The notes under the pieces are model-generated. The model made no database searches. It saw only the letters and a list, made by a program, of their open reading frames with translations, and had not been told where the DNA came from. Positions 9,769 to 19,633 of a DNA stretch of 64,000 bases are shown here, piece after piece; the stretch's first letter is position 1; every line of letters begins with the position of its first letter. The DNA lies in NCBI RefSeq assembly GCF_000733755.1, contig NZ_JPOF01000003.1, positions 1,156,501-1,220,500 on the forward strand. The letters run 5' to 3'. Source of the stretch: Lachnoclostridium phytofermentans (GTDB lineage Bacteria > Bacillota > Clostridia > Lachnospirales > Lachnospiraceae). The position numbers and the translations under genes were made by a program.

Positions 9769-11796
9769 TTACAAATCAATACCAATAGAAAATTCATGAT
9801 TTATCGTTCCAGTTTCACTAAAAATTATTACTTTTATTTTATTATGGTCGTCTACTTCTATCTTAACATCTTTAATGAATGGATTTTCAGAATGAAAAGC
9901 TTCAAATACATTCACATATAGAGCATTATCTACATCCTTTACTCGATTAATAAAATAAGAAAGTTCTTTTATAGATGGATTATCTGGTCCTTTCGCATAA
10001 TAAACCTTACTATCCGTACTACAATAACTAAATAGATTAAGTTTACATAGCTCGTATTGCCAAGTTGTTTTTACAATCCCATCCGGTTCATAGGACTTAA
10101 TGTCATATAAATATTTCAATGGTTTTTTATCACTTATTGAACTAAGTTGCTCAAATCCTTCGTTAGCTAACTCGCACATTCCTCGACTATGTACTGTCCA
10201 ATCAACTTGTTTTCCTCCTATATTATGAACAAGGAATGCCTCAACAAAATACTGGTCGCACCAGAGAATCACTCTTCGCATCACAACTTTAGAATATGAG
10301 ATATCATCCCATTCCACTCTGGTTAATGAATCAATTCCAGGGAATGAACCATCCCACTTAGCCTCAGCTTCTACAAGAATATGGCCATCCATTTCTTCAT
10401 ATCTCACTGTTCTACTATTGGTAGGAGGTTGGTTTTCCTCATTTATGGATACAGTATTATGCGTCGCCGTATTCTTAAAATAGTCATAATGCAATATTGC
10501 ACCATAACCTGTAGTGCCTACATCAGGTAATAGATATTCATCAAATGCCATGAAGTGTATTCCTAGTTTATCATAATGATCATGTTCTCCGCCGTAACAA
10601 CCATGCCTGAATAATAAGTATTTCTGATTAGTTCCTCTAAATAATGTAAATCCAGAAGCATCATTATCATGGTAATTATCAAACCTATATTCTTTGGTAT
10701 CCGGGATTTGATCTACTCCATATAGAAAAGCCTCCAGATTATTCCTCTCATACTTTTCGTATACCTTGTTCAAAATCCAAGCATATTCCCATTCTCCATA
10801 AATTCGATAGGCAAACTCATAAAAGTCTGGGAACATGCTAAAAAGTTTATCCCCTACACCGTCCCCTACCTTTGGAGCTTTATAATCGCTTTGAAGAAGC
10901 TTTAGTGGCATCTTAAGCATGTCACGATACTCCTGTCTGCTTAGCTGACTATATGGTGTGAGTCTAGCAAATTTTTCATAATCAAAGAATGCTTCCAGAG
11001 CGAAATAGTGATAATGGAACGTTCCCTCAAACCAAAAACTATCTTTTAGCACTGCATGTTCCAATTGATATATAATTCCATATTTGGAGTGTACCGCAAA
11101 GTCAATAATATCCTCATCGTTTAATAGTATGCCAATAATACCGATTGCACTGTTGACGATTACCTCATGATTGTGAATCTGATTCATACGATATTTCATA
11201 AGAAAATTAGCACATTCCGAAAAAAGGTTTTTCTCAATGAACGAAATTTCATCTGCTTCTAATGAATCTTTTATAATATCATACCCCTTGGCAAGTCCCT
11301 TGATCCATATAGCCTCACATAATGTTTGTGCATTGGCCTTACCTGGATTATTATAAGGAATATCACCATGAACTTCATAATCCGGATAGTATGATGCATA
11401 TTTCATCAGGATTTCTTTCGAAAGTTCCCTATATTGTTCCTTACCAGTAAGTAACCATAACAAAGCTAAATAAAAACATGACTCAGAGTTTATTCCATTC
11501 GTAAAGCGCCACCAAGCACCATCATATGGCTCACCTGTGTAAACTGTTTGGCATACAGGGCAAATATGATGATGTTCATCATCATATTTATAGGAAAGCT
11601 CAACAGAGTGAATTGGACAATAATAATATAATGTCCAAGTAGCAAACCCCTTTTCCTGAATCCTAGCACCATGCTTTAAGATATCCTCTGCCTTTTTCTC
11701 AAGTTCTAATATAATCTCAGTATTATTCTCTGCTTGGTTTCTAAACCTAGCTACCTCATCAATTGTAAATTGCACCATAAGTATACTTTCATCCAA
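9769..11796 (-). CDS. Heparinase II/III-family lyase, no signal peptide
   Basis: 675 residues from a TTG at 11796. The N-terminal helical toroid contains a CxxH...CxxC set (Cys60, His63, Cys79, Cys82) that looks like a structural metal site. QIHNHE (His208, His210) and EGTFHYHY (Tyr262, Tyr264) match the family's active-site regions. The heparinase II/III beta-sandwich begins near GGEHDHYDK (His405, His407), and THNTVS follows. Without a signal peptide it should act in the cytoplasm on imported oligosaccharides. It lies 55 bp upstream of the PL8 gene in the same locus. The start is uncertain: the strong GGAGG at 11821-11817 is 20 nt from the TTG but only 5 nt from an in-frame ATT at 11811. 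The family is sure; the substrate is not. Confidence 0.85.
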   Translation of the reverse strand: MDESILMVQFTIDEVARFRNQAENNTEIILELEKKAEDILKHGARIQEKGFATWTLYYYCPIHSVELSYKYDDEHHHICPVCQTVYTGEPYDGAWWRFTNGINSESCFYLALLWLLTGKEQYRELSKEILMKYASYYPDYEVHGDIPYNNPGKANAQTLCEAIWIKGLAKGYDIIKDSLEADEISFIEKNLFSECANFLMKYRMNQIHNHEVIVNSAIGIIGILLNDEDIIDFAVHSKYGIIYQLEHAVLKDSFWFEGTFHYHYFALEAFFDYEKFARLTPYSQLSRQEYRDMLKMPLKLLQSDYKAPKVGDGVGDKLFSMFPDFYEFAYRIYGEWEYAWILNKVYEKYERNNLEAFLYGVDQIPDTKEYRFDNYHDNDASGFTLFRGTNQKYLLFRHGCYGGEHDHYDKLGIHFMAFDEYLLPDVGTTGYGAILHYDYFKNTATHNTVSINEENQPPTNSRTVRYEEMDGHILVEAEAKWDGSFPGIDSLTRVEWDDISYSKVVMRRVILWCDQYFVEAFLVHNIGGKQVDWTVHSRGMCELANEGFEQLSSISDKKPLKYLYDIKSYEPDGIVKTTWQYELCKLNLFSYCSTDSKVYYAKGPDNPSIKELSYFINRVKDVDNALYVNVFEAFHSENPFIKDVKIEVDDHNKIKVIIFSETGTINHEFSIGIDL

Positions 11797-11957
11797 TTTG
11801 AGAAATTGAATTTATACCTCCTTCATTATACAAAGTCTTTGCGAATCGGTTGGAATATTTCTCATGGCATCTCCACTTTAATACTATGCACATGGTGTAT
11901 AGCACCAGATAGGATCCAATGAAGCCATAAAAAAGCAACCGTTCTTTATTAAATATT

Positions 11958-14078
11958 TTATACCTTAAATATTTTAATAGCATCGGTTAACTGTGTGACA
12001 TTTTCTTTCAATACCGTTGCCACTTGATTTAAAGAATCAGCAGAATGTAGCTGTTCTTCAGCGGTTGCATCCATTTCTTGAGCTGCAGCAGCTGTCTCCT
12101 CTGATACGGCTGAAATATTACTAATAGCATTAAGAGTATTGATTTTTACTATTTCAATATCCTTTATCTCTTCATTAATTCTATCAGCCTTATCTACGAG
12201 TCCTTCCACATGTTTGTTGATATCCTCAAATACCTGAACCGTGTTTTGAAGCGACCTTTCTTGTGATTTAATGATATCTGCAGTCTCTTTTACAGAAACT
12301 ACGGTATCCGTTGTCTTATTTTGAATCTGATTAATTATACTCGATATCTTACCTGCTGCTTCATTAGATTGTTCTGCTAATTTACGTATTTCATCTGCAA
12401 CAACAGCAAAGCCCCTTCCTAAAGCTCCTGCTCTGGCCGCTTCAATGTTAGCATTCAGCGATAATAAACTGGTTTGCTCTGAAACTTCGGTGATTACTTT
12501 TATAATGGTATGGATGGATTGGATCTGAATCTCTAGTTCATCCATTTTATGTATGGTACTTTCGCTACTATAAACAGTTGAGCTTATTTTATTATCTAAA
12601 TCTTGTACAATTTTAATACCATTTTGTATCATATCCTTCGTCGATGAGGTAATGACCTCCATCTCACTTGCATTCTCATTTACCTTGCTAATTCTTTTGG
12701 ACAAATCATTTGTTTCCTTAAGACATTCTTCTGCATCTTCTGCTTGACTTACAACTCCTTGCTGAATATCGTGAATTGCTGTACTGATATCTTTTACTGA
12801 ACGAAGCATGTTTTCTGAGTTGGTTGCAACCAGGTTTGAAGAACTTAATACATGCTTATTTATTTCTGTTGCTTTCTCCAGTAAATTCTTCATATTAAAA
12901 ATCATGTGATTCACGCTGTCCACTAAAACTCCGAATTCATCTTTCCGTTTTGTCTCTATTACGACCGTTAAGTCACCTTTTCCCGCTAAGATTAATTTAT
13001 GGATGATATCCTGTATTGAAATACATATTCTTCCAGAGAAGAGAACTCCAGTAAGAATTGCAATAAACGCTGCCAAACCAGCAATTATCAAGGTTACGAG
13101 CTTTATAATACTTGCTTGTTCTATCAGATAAGAAGTAGGGATAGTAGCACATACCATTACATCTGTTTCTCCTACCTTTGTATATACATAAAGATAATTA
13201 ATCCCTTTGATATCAACATACTGATATCCATCTTTATCATCACTTGCTGCTGTTCTTTTAAAAAACTCTTTGTCCGTAAAAATAGGTGCCTGTTCCTGGT
13301 GTAACCCTGTAATTTCCCTCCCGTCGGGGGATATCAATGCAAAAGAACTGCCTTGGGGTAAATCCAGTTTATGTATCACATCCTCTAGTATACTTTTATT
13401 TACATCAACAACAATAACTCCAGAAGCATTCGATGCGGAGTTAAAATACTGGCGGTTTAAGGTAATCCCATATTGATTTGTATTTATTCCGAGTTCTTTA
13501 TCAAAAAAATTGTGATAACCGTTCCATATGCATGTATTTCCTAAAGCTGCAACTTGTTTACCTTCTTCTGTTTCTAAATATGCCTCATAGGGGGTTTTTG
13601 TTTGATTTTGAATAAAAGACCCATAAGAAACTATCTCTTTTCCATAATCAGTAATTATTACAATGTTTTCAATTATGGTATTTGCAGTCGCCATCGCTAC
13701 TATATTCGATCTCAAATTTTGTAAGATTTCATTTTCTTCTGACTTATTACCTTTATAGTATCGATTATAATATTGCTTCATAGAAGTATCATTTAATATT
13801 TGAAGAGAAGAGTCCTCAATATTTTTAAGTATAAGACCATAATATTTTGCCGTGGTGTTAATAGTTGCAACCGTTGAAGCTTCGTAGTTTTTTATAATCT
13901 TCTCAGATGCAAATCTATAAGACACCAATCCTAAGACTATAATACATAAAACAGGTATGAAAAAACATAAGATCAGATTAACTCTAAAACTTATTCCTTT
14001 TACTTTAATGCCTTCTTTTAACCCTTTGCTTCTATCGGAAAAATCTTTCTTCTGATTAATCATGTGAAATAATTTCAT
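11958..14078 (-). CDS. Methyl-accepting chemotaxis protein inside the polysaccharide locus
   Basis: 706 residues. TM1 lies at about 32-55, followed by a ~270-residue extracytoplasmic sensor region of dCache-like length and pattern ([16 protein letters not shown] before TM2). Then come TM2 near 325-350, a HAMP domain, and a signalling domain with the conserved hairpin tip segment [19 protein letters not shown]. It sits between the response regulator and the lyase genes on the same strand (52 bp from the regulator, about 160 bp from the heparinase-like gene). It may therefore steer cells to the same polysaccharide or its fragments. The ligand cannot be read from sequence. A C-terminal CheR-docking pentapeptide is absent. 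Confidence 0.9.
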   Translation of the reverse strand: MKLFHMINQKKDFSDRSKGLKEGIKVKGISFRVNLILCFFIPVLCIIVLGLVSYRFASEKIIKNYEASTVATINTTAKYYGLILKNIEDSSLQILNDTSMKQYYNRYYKGNKSEENEILQNLRSNIVAMATANTIIENIVIITDYGKEIVSYGSFIQNQTKTPYEAYLETEEGKQVAALGNTCIWNGYHNFFDKELGINTNQYGITLNRQYFNSASNASGVIVVDVNKSILEDVIHKLDLPQGSSFALISPDGREITGLHQEQAPIFTDKEFFKRTAASDDKDGYQYVDIKGINYLYVYTKVGETDVMVCATIPTSYLIEQASIIKLVTLIIAGLAAFIAILTGVLFSGRICISIQDIIHKLILAGKGDLTVVIETKRKDEFGVLVDSVNHMIFNMKNLLEKATEINKHVLSSSNLVATNSENMLRSVKDISTAIHDIQQGVVSQAEDAEECLKETNDLSKRISKVNENASEMEVITSSTKDMIQNGIKIVQDLDNKISSTVYSSESTIHKMDELEIQIQSIHTIIKVITEVSEQTSLLSLNANIEAARAGALGRGFAVVADEIRKLAEQSNEAAGKISSIINQIQNKTTDTVVSVKETADIIKSQERSLQNTVQVFEDINKHVEGLVDKADRINEEIKDIEIVKINTLNAISNISAVSEETAAAAQEMDATAEEQLHSADSLNQVATVLKENVTQLTDAIKIFKV

Positions 14079-14130
14079 TAAATCATTATCCTTATCCTTT
14101 CATAAAATTTCTCCTTAGAAATCGTCTGAA

Positions 14131-15771
14131 TTAATCTGATTGCGATTGCATTCTATCTCGATATTCTGTCGGTGTACAGCCATAAAATTTTTTAAAACAG
14201 CTTGAAAAATACTTTTGATTACTATATCCGCTTTCACTTGATACCTCTTGTATTTTATTTAGTGGATCCTTTAGTAAATCCCCTGCTCTCTCCAGCCTCC
14301 TACGGATTAAATATTCCATAAATCCTTCTCCTGTCTTTTGCTTAAAGAGCTGTCTGACATAATTAGGGCTAAAATAAAGTTGGGATGAAACATTTTCAAG
14401 ATTAAAGTCTTCATTTGCTAGATTATGTTCAATTAATACTTTAATATCATATACAAGTTTATCTCCCTGATTTGCAATAATATTCATGAATTCATCACAC
14501 CTCTTTAGAATATAGTTTTCCAATAATATTTTGGTATCAAGCAAAGTACCGCATAGAATCTGATCTTTTAGAAAATTTTTCATTTCCGAATCCTGCCATA
14601 CTTGGTAGGCACTTCCCGATTCCAATAAAGCATTATCAATAGAAAAGACTAATTCAAAGATAGATAAACTGACAAACTCCTGCGAAGTTGCAAATAAACT
14701 TTCATAATACCCAAGGATGGTGTCTAGTAATTTAAGAGCTCTATCCTTCTTCGCAAGCCGTATATTTAAGATTAATTCCTCCCTTAACTCCACGAGGGTT
14801 TTATCATTCAAATCCACCTTTGTCTCTTTCATCTGTTTGGCTTCATCGTAATGAATTACACAGCTTTTCTCCGGCAATATGTATTTAATCACAGATAATG
14901 CTTCCTCATAAGAATTCGCTATCCGCTCCAATTTCGGATAAATTTTACCCAAAACACATACTAATCGCATGTTATAATACTTAATAAGGCTATTATTTAT
15001 TTTCTCAATACTGTTTTTTATGCTAGTATTGAACTCAAAAATATCCCTATGTTTACTACAAAATATCATAACCAACTGGTTATCATGAAATCTTACGGCA
15101 TATGTATTCACTGCTTCTTCCACGTATTCATCTTTCGTAACCATTAAAAATTCCATTACCATGCCGGGGTTATTAATGACATCCGGGAAACCTTCACCTT
15201 CCGATTGTAATTTTATAATCCCTATACAATAAAAATTTGCTGAGAGGTTCAACCGTAATGTTCTACCTTCCTCTACCAAATCTTTCTTTACTGTCTTGTT
15301 TTGAATGATATCTTTTAAAAACCGTTCCTGAATATACAAAACATTATCTTCGAAATGGTTCTGCAATTCTGACATATTTCGCAATAAAGAAGCATTGCTT
15401 TCAAGTTCTTCTTTAATCTTATTTAAAACTTCAAATAATTCATCGGGCAAAAAGGGCTTTAACAAATAGTTGGTGACACCTAACTGCATGGCTGTTTTAG
15501 CATAGGAAAAATCATCGTACCCACTGATTATAATGGTCTTTATATTAGTTCCTGTATCTTTTACCTCTTTAATCAGGTCTAATCCGCTTAGCATAGGCAT
15601 GCATATATCCGTAATCAGAATATCTGGCTGCAGCTCCTTAATCATATTGATTGCTGAAGTTCCGTCTTCCGCGCATCCAACAACCTCCATCCCTAAGTCT
15701 GAATTGTTGATGCTTTTGGCAATCAAATTTCTAATATAGGCTTCGTCATCTGCAATAAGAATCCGGTACAT
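14131..15771 (-). CDS. YesN-type response regulator (REC + AraC HTH)
   Basis: 546 residues. The ATG at 15771 is chosen over an upstream in-frame GTG because GGAGGTGG lies five bases before it and it overlaps the kinase stop codon (TAATG). The receiver domain comes first (ILIADDE, phospho-Asp in ITDICMP, Lys in LLKPF). A ~300-residue linker typical of YesN proteins follows. The last ~100 residues are an AraC double HTH beginning IEHNLANEDFNLE and containing SPNYVRQLFKQ and a second helix pair ending in CTPTEYR. It should be phosphorylated by the overlapping kinase and activate the transporter and lyase genes. This pairing is standard next to CUT1 importers in Clostridia. Confidence 0.93.
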   Translation of the reverse strand: MYRILIADDEAYIRNLIAKSINNSDLGMEVVGCAEDGTSAINMIKELQPDILITDICMPMLSGLDLIKEVKDTGTNIKTIIISGYDDFSYAKTAMQLGVTNYLLKPFLPDELFEVLNKIKEELESNASLLRNMSELQNHFEDNVLYIQERFLKDIIQNKTVKKDLVEEGRTLRLNLSANFYCIGIIKLQSEGEGFPDVINNPGMVMEFLMVTKDEYVEEAVNTYAVRFHDNQLVMIFCSKHRDIFEFNTSIKNSIEKINNSLIKYYNMRLVCVLGKIYPKLERIANSYEEALSVIKYILPEKSCVIHYDEAKQMKETKVDLNDKTLVELREELILNIRLAKKDRALKLLDTILGYYESLFATSQEFVSLSIFELVFSIDNALLESGSAYQVWQDSEMKNFLKDQILCGTLLDTKILLENYILKRCDEFMNIIANQGDKLVYDIKVLIEHNLANEDFNLENVSSQLYFSPNYVRQLFKQKTGEGFMEYLIRRRLERAGDLLKDPLNKIQEVSSESGYSNQKYFSSCFKKFYGCTPTEYRDRMQSQSD

Positions 15772-17594
15772 TAATCCACCTCCATTATCTGAGTAGGAAC
15801 TATAATCGTTGCTCTGGTCCATTCCTTTAATTTACTCTCTAACATTAATCCATAGGCATCCCCATAATATAATTTAATTCTCTCATTAATGTTATAAATA
15901 CCATAGCCTTCATTATGATTTATTTTCCCCTCAACTAAGCAGCGATTTATGATTGCAAGTTTTTCCTCTGTGATACCAAATCCATTATCCTCTACGCACA
16001 TCTTAATAACCGATATTCCATTGGTCTCGAGGTGGGTCTTAAAATAAATTTTTATCATGCCTTCTGTTTCTTTTAATTTAATACCATGATAGATAGCATT
16101 TTCAACTAACGGCTGTAGTATTAATTTTATAGTTGGTATTTGCAGTAAATCTTGATCAATATCAATTGTATAATTTAATTTTGTTTTATATCGTATTCGC
16201 TGTATATTAAGATAACTTCTTACATGTTCAATTTCATCTTTCAATGGAATGATTTCATTGCCCTTGCTTAAACTTAACCTGAAAAATTTACCAAGAGAAT
16301 TTGCCATGATACTGATTTCTGATGCTCCCTGATCAGCTGCCTGCCAAGTAATAGCATTTAAGGTATTGTATAAAAAATGAGGATTTATCTGGGCCTGAAG
16401 GGCTTTTATTTCAGCTATACGCTTTTGTTTTTGAATGCTTTTAACATTTTCTTTCTCTTCTTTTAACTCTTCAATGCTTAAGTTTAGTTCTGTTATCAAA
16501 CGTTGAATCTCATGAATCATGACATTAAAACTTGCTGCAAGATTACCAACTTCGTTATGATAAGGATAGGAAAATTCCACATGAAAATCCTGATGGATGG
16601 CTTTTCTCATGATTCTATCCAACCTGTTCATCGGTACTGTAATACTATAAGCTAGAACTATAATCGCTAATATGCTAATTACTATGCCAATCAGTATCAT
16701 AATAATTATGAAGGTTCGCAGTGCTTCCAGATTATTTAAAAGTCCAGCTTTTGATTTCAAACTGTATAGTCTCCACTCATTTGCCTTTATTATGGTAAAA
16801 GCGCCTATGTAATCCTGATTATCATATTGGATGCTGTCACATAGAGCATTTTTATTTCCTAGATCAGTTTCGTTAAAATTGAATGCTACCTTTTTTTCAG
16901 CTTCCTTGCTATTAACAATATTATTTCCGTTCTTATCTATGATGAACATTTTGTCAGCTGAAGCGTAACTATTGTCAAAATACTTTATAAATTCCGATTG
17001 CTGGAGATTAACTACAATATAGATATTTTCCCTGCTGCCAACAACCCGAAATCGAAATACTACCGGTATAACTATTTCATCACTGGCAAATATCTGATCT
17101 TTCATTGCCGGGAACCAGGCCATTACTTTGTTGGGATCATTCTCATAGGATTGATAAAACTCGGATTCCTTGAAATTAAATTCGCGAAGTTTATTTCTTG
17201 AAAAATCATCAAAATCACTGTGTTTTGTGTATACATAAACAGAATGTATATATTTATCTCCCTGATATAACTCGGTAAGAGAATCAGCGACAACCCCCAA
17301 AAGACTGGTGTAGTACTCACCATATGGATTATTTAAGTATCTACTCATGGACTCGGCAAAGTATTGATTGTTACACATGGCGTAAACTCTACGAATAATC
17401 GCATTTATCCTATCATTGATATAGGTATTAGCTTGATAAATAATATCTTTCGAACTGCTGTATGTATTCTCTAATGTGTCTTTAAATGCATAATTATAAT
17501 ATATAACTCCGGTGACACTGCTATTCACTAATAAAATTGTCATGCATATGATAATTATTTTAGTTCTGATTTTCAAATTTTTTATTCTCTTCAT
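15771..17594 (-). CDS. YesM-type sensor histidine kinase
   Basis: 607 residues. TM1 lies at about 12-35, then an extracytoplasmic sensor of ~240 residues, TM2 near 285-310 and HAMP. The His_kinase domain has the phospho-acceptor motif QINPHFLYNTLNAI. The HATPase has an N-box PLVENAIYHG, G1 EDNGFGI and G2 EGYGIYN. The gene overlaps the response regulator start by one base, so translation is coupled. It lies 96 bp after the permease gene; that gap holds a TATAAT-like -10 without a clear -35, so a weak internal promoter is possible. It probably senses an oligosaccharide at the membrane, directly or with the solute-binding protein. Confidence 0.94.
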   Translation of the reverse strand: MKRIKNLKIRTKIIIICMTILLVNSSVTGVIYYNYAFKDTLENTYSSSKDIIYQANTYINDRINAIIRRVYAMCNNQYFAESMSRYLNNPYGEYYTSLLGVVADSLTELYQGDKYIHSVYVYTKHSDFDDFSRNKLREFNFKESEFYQSYENDPNKVMAWFPAMKDQIFASDEIVIPVVFRFRVVGSRENIYIVVNLQQSEFIKYFDNSYASADKMFIIDKNGNNIVNSKEAEKKVAFNFNETDLGNKNALCDSIQYDNQDYIGAFTIIKANEWRLYSLKSKAGLLNNLEALRTFIIIMILIGIVISILAIIVLAYSITVPMNRLDRIMRKAIHQDFHVEFSYPYHNEVGNLAASFNVMIHEIQRLITELNLSIEELKEEKENVKSIQKQKRIAEIKALQAQINPHFLYNTLNAITWQAADQGASEISIMANSLGKFFRLSLSKGNEIIPLKDEIEHVRSYLNIQRIRYKTKLNYTIDIDQDLLQIPTIKLILQPLVENAIYHGIKLKETEGMIKIYFKTHLETNGISVIKMCVEDNGFGITEEKLAIINRCLVEGKINHNEGYGIYNINERIKLYYGDAYGLMLESKLKEWTRATIIVPTQIMEVD

Positions 17595-17690
17595 CTTAAT
17601 CTTCCTGCCTATCAGATATAATAAATTTCCTATTTTTCTACATTATTTTATCAAATTCATTATATCATATATTGGAAGCAATGGTTGATT

Positions 17691-18545
17691 TTAACCTTTT
17701 ACCGCCCCTGCTGTAAGGCCTGCAATGAATTGCTTGTTTGCAAAAAAGTAAACAATTAATATTGGCATGATTGCTATCGATGCACCTGCTAACATAATGT
17801 GCCACTCAGCTGCTGCATTCATGGAATACTTCAGTTGAACTACTGCAACGGTTAAGGTTTTAAGTTTAGGGATGGAGATACTCATTACCATTGTAGTAAC
17901 GTAATCATTCCATGAATTACGGAAGGTGAATAATGCAACTACTGCTAATATAGGTTTTATTAAAGGCATAATTACACGGAAGAAAATTCCATATACAGAA
18001 CAACCATCGATAATTGCTGCTTCATCCAATTCTTTCGGCAAACTCTTTACAAACCCCATAACCAATAACACATTAGAAGCTTGCCCCCCTGTCAATGCAA
18101 GAATTAGGCCTATAATACTCTTGTTAAGTCCAAACTTGCTTAGCATATCATAAATCGGATAAAGTGTGACTGAACCTAATGCAATGAACATTAATCCGAC
18201 ATATAAACTCATGATAAACTTCTTACCTACAAATTCCCTTCTTGCAAAGACATATCCTGCCAAAGAGGAAGTAATAACTGCGATTAGCATACACGAAATA
18301 CTTATTACAACGCTGTTTATGGCATACTTTGTGAAGTCTGCTTCAATAAATGCTTTATAGTAATTTTCAATATGCCAACCGTTTTGTGGTAAAAAATTAC
18401 CTCCGGCTGTTAATTCACTATTGGTTTTAAAAGAGCCAATAACTGCATATAAGATCGGATAGATTGTGAAAATAATCATAACAGCTAAAAATATCCCTAT
18501 ACCTAAGCCCATTATTAGTTTTTTAGATTTTGCCATATTGTTCAT
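17691..18545 (-). CDS. ABC sugar transporter permease (CUT1, MalG/UgpE-like)
   Basis: 284 residues with six predicted transmembrane helices. The EAA loop, for contact with the ATPase, reads ELDEAAIIDGCSVYGIFFRVIMPL, with the conserved Gly in place. It lies 5 bp after the partner permease. No ATP-binding subunit is encoded in the locus. This is usual for CUT1 systems in Clostridia, which share a genome-encoded MsmX/MsmK-type ATPase. It should import the oligosaccharides released by the PL8 lyase. Confidence 0.93.
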   Translation of the reverse strand: MNNMAKSKKLIMGLGIGIFLAVMIIFTIYPILYAVIGSFKTNSELTAGGNFLPQNGWHIENYYKAFIEADFTKYAINSVVISISCMLIAVITSSLAGYVFARREFVGKKFIMSLYVGLMFIALGSVTLYPIYDMLSKFGLNKSIIGLILALTGGQASNVLLVMGFVKSLPKELDEAAIIDGCSVYGIFFRVIMPLIKPILAVVALFTFRNSWNDYVTTMVMSISIPKLKTLTVAVVQLKYSMNAAAEWHIMLAGASIAIMPILIVYFFANKQFIAGLTAGAVKG

Positions 18546-18550
18546 CCTTT

Positions 18551-19495
18551 TTAATATACTTCATCAAGTTTTTTTGATACAAATAAGTAAATAATTGTAA
18601 CCGCACCTGCAATTGCAGCTGAAACTGTACTGACTGCCGCACCATAGCCATATTGTGATGTCACTATGCTACCTGCTGATATAGGAAAGAAAAATTGATA
18701 GCCATAAAGTGACATTACCATAGTAGAATAATTTGGTCCACCCTCGGTCAATACCATTACATTACTCATATCATTAAACGCTGCCGTTATGGATAACATT
18801 AAAATAATTTTTAAAATAGGTCCTAGCATAGGTATTGTAATATACCACAAGGTCTGCATACCGTTAGCGCCATCAATTTTTGCACTCTCCAGAGCTTCCT
18901 CTGAAATCCTCTGTAAACCTGCAATAAAATATACCATATAATTACCTATACCACCCCAAACAGCAGTAATTATAACAGTTTTCATGGCATTATCTGTCCC
19001 TAACCAATTGATGGGTTGCTTAATTATGTTCCAGTCCATGAGATAATTATTAATCTGTCCGTTATAAACATTAAATAAGAGATAAAAAACCAATCCCATA
19101 ACAGCAGAACTCATAATAGTGGGTACAAATATTACACTTTGCAGTAATCCATTGCCTCTACGTTTTTTATTCAGGAATAATGCAAGCAAAAAGGCCAATG
19201 GAATTACAAATAGTATCTTGGCTCCTGCATAAACAAAGGTGTTTTTCACTGTTTTCCAATAAACCTCATCACGAAAAACACGCATTATATTATCCATTCC
19301 TACAAATTTGGGTTCACCTGTTCCAATTCCACCATACCGATAAAATACATATTTTAGCGTCCAAATGCATGGATAAATGGAAAAAGCAATAAAAAGAATT
19401 AGGTTTGGCAAAAGCAAACTATAGGATTTTACATTTTCTTTAATACTTCTTTTCAATTTTTCTGAAGAAACCGGTGGTGTTATCTTTTTATGCAA
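18551..19495 (-). CDS. ABC sugar transporter permease (CUT1, MalF/UgpA-like)
   Basis: 314 residues. A cytoplasmic N-terminal extension of ~25 residues precedes six membrane helices. The EAA loop is present as EEALESAKIDGANGMQTLWYITIPML, with Ala-Gly spacing as in UgpA/LplB. The first helix begins LLLPNLILFIAFSIYPC. It forms a heterodimer with the neighbouring permease. It is separated from the binding-protein gene by 138 bp that hold a stable hairpin, which often sets a higher level of binding protein than permease. Confidence 0.93.
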   Translation of the reverse strand: MHKKITPPVSSEKLKRSIKENVKSYSLLLPNLILFIAFSIYPCIWTLKYVFYRYGGIGTGEPKFVGMDNIMRVFRDEVYWKTVKNTFVYAGAKILFVIPLAFLLALFLNKKRRGNGLLQSVIFVPTIMSSAVMGLVFYLLFNVYNGQINNYLMDWNIIKQPINWLGTDNAMKTVIITAVWGGIGNYMVYFIAGLQRISEEALESAKIDGANGMQTLWYITIPMLGPILKIILMLSITAAFNDMSNVMVLTEGGPNYSTMVMSLYGYQFFFPISAGSIVTSQYGYGAAVSTVSAAIAGAVTIIYLFVSKKLDEVY

Positions 19496-19525
19496 AATAC
19501 TCTTCCCTTCTGTCCTTAGACTATA

Positions 19526-19573
19526 ACTGCTTCAAATAGCCTTTAAAACTTGAATTGTGCCATTTGAAGCAGT
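19526..19573 (-). other. Intra-operon stem-loop between binding protein and permease genes
   Basis: A 12-bp perfect stem pairs 19526-19537 (ACTGCTTCAAAT) with 19562-19573, around a 24-nt loop. On the minus strand no U-run follows, so it is more likely an mRNA-stabilising or partial-termination element downstream of the solute-binding protein cistron than a full terminator. Confidence 0.6.
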
Positions 19574-19633
19574 TCACTTTTCATTTTTTCTTTTGATTAC
19601 AAAGCAGGTTTATTTCTGCTATTAAATCACTCT

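Noticed and set aside
11789-11983. 64-codon frame between the heparinase-like and chemoreceptor genes
   Set aside because: It has no ribosome binding site, overlaps the end of the chemoreceptor gene and lacks any recognisable pattern.
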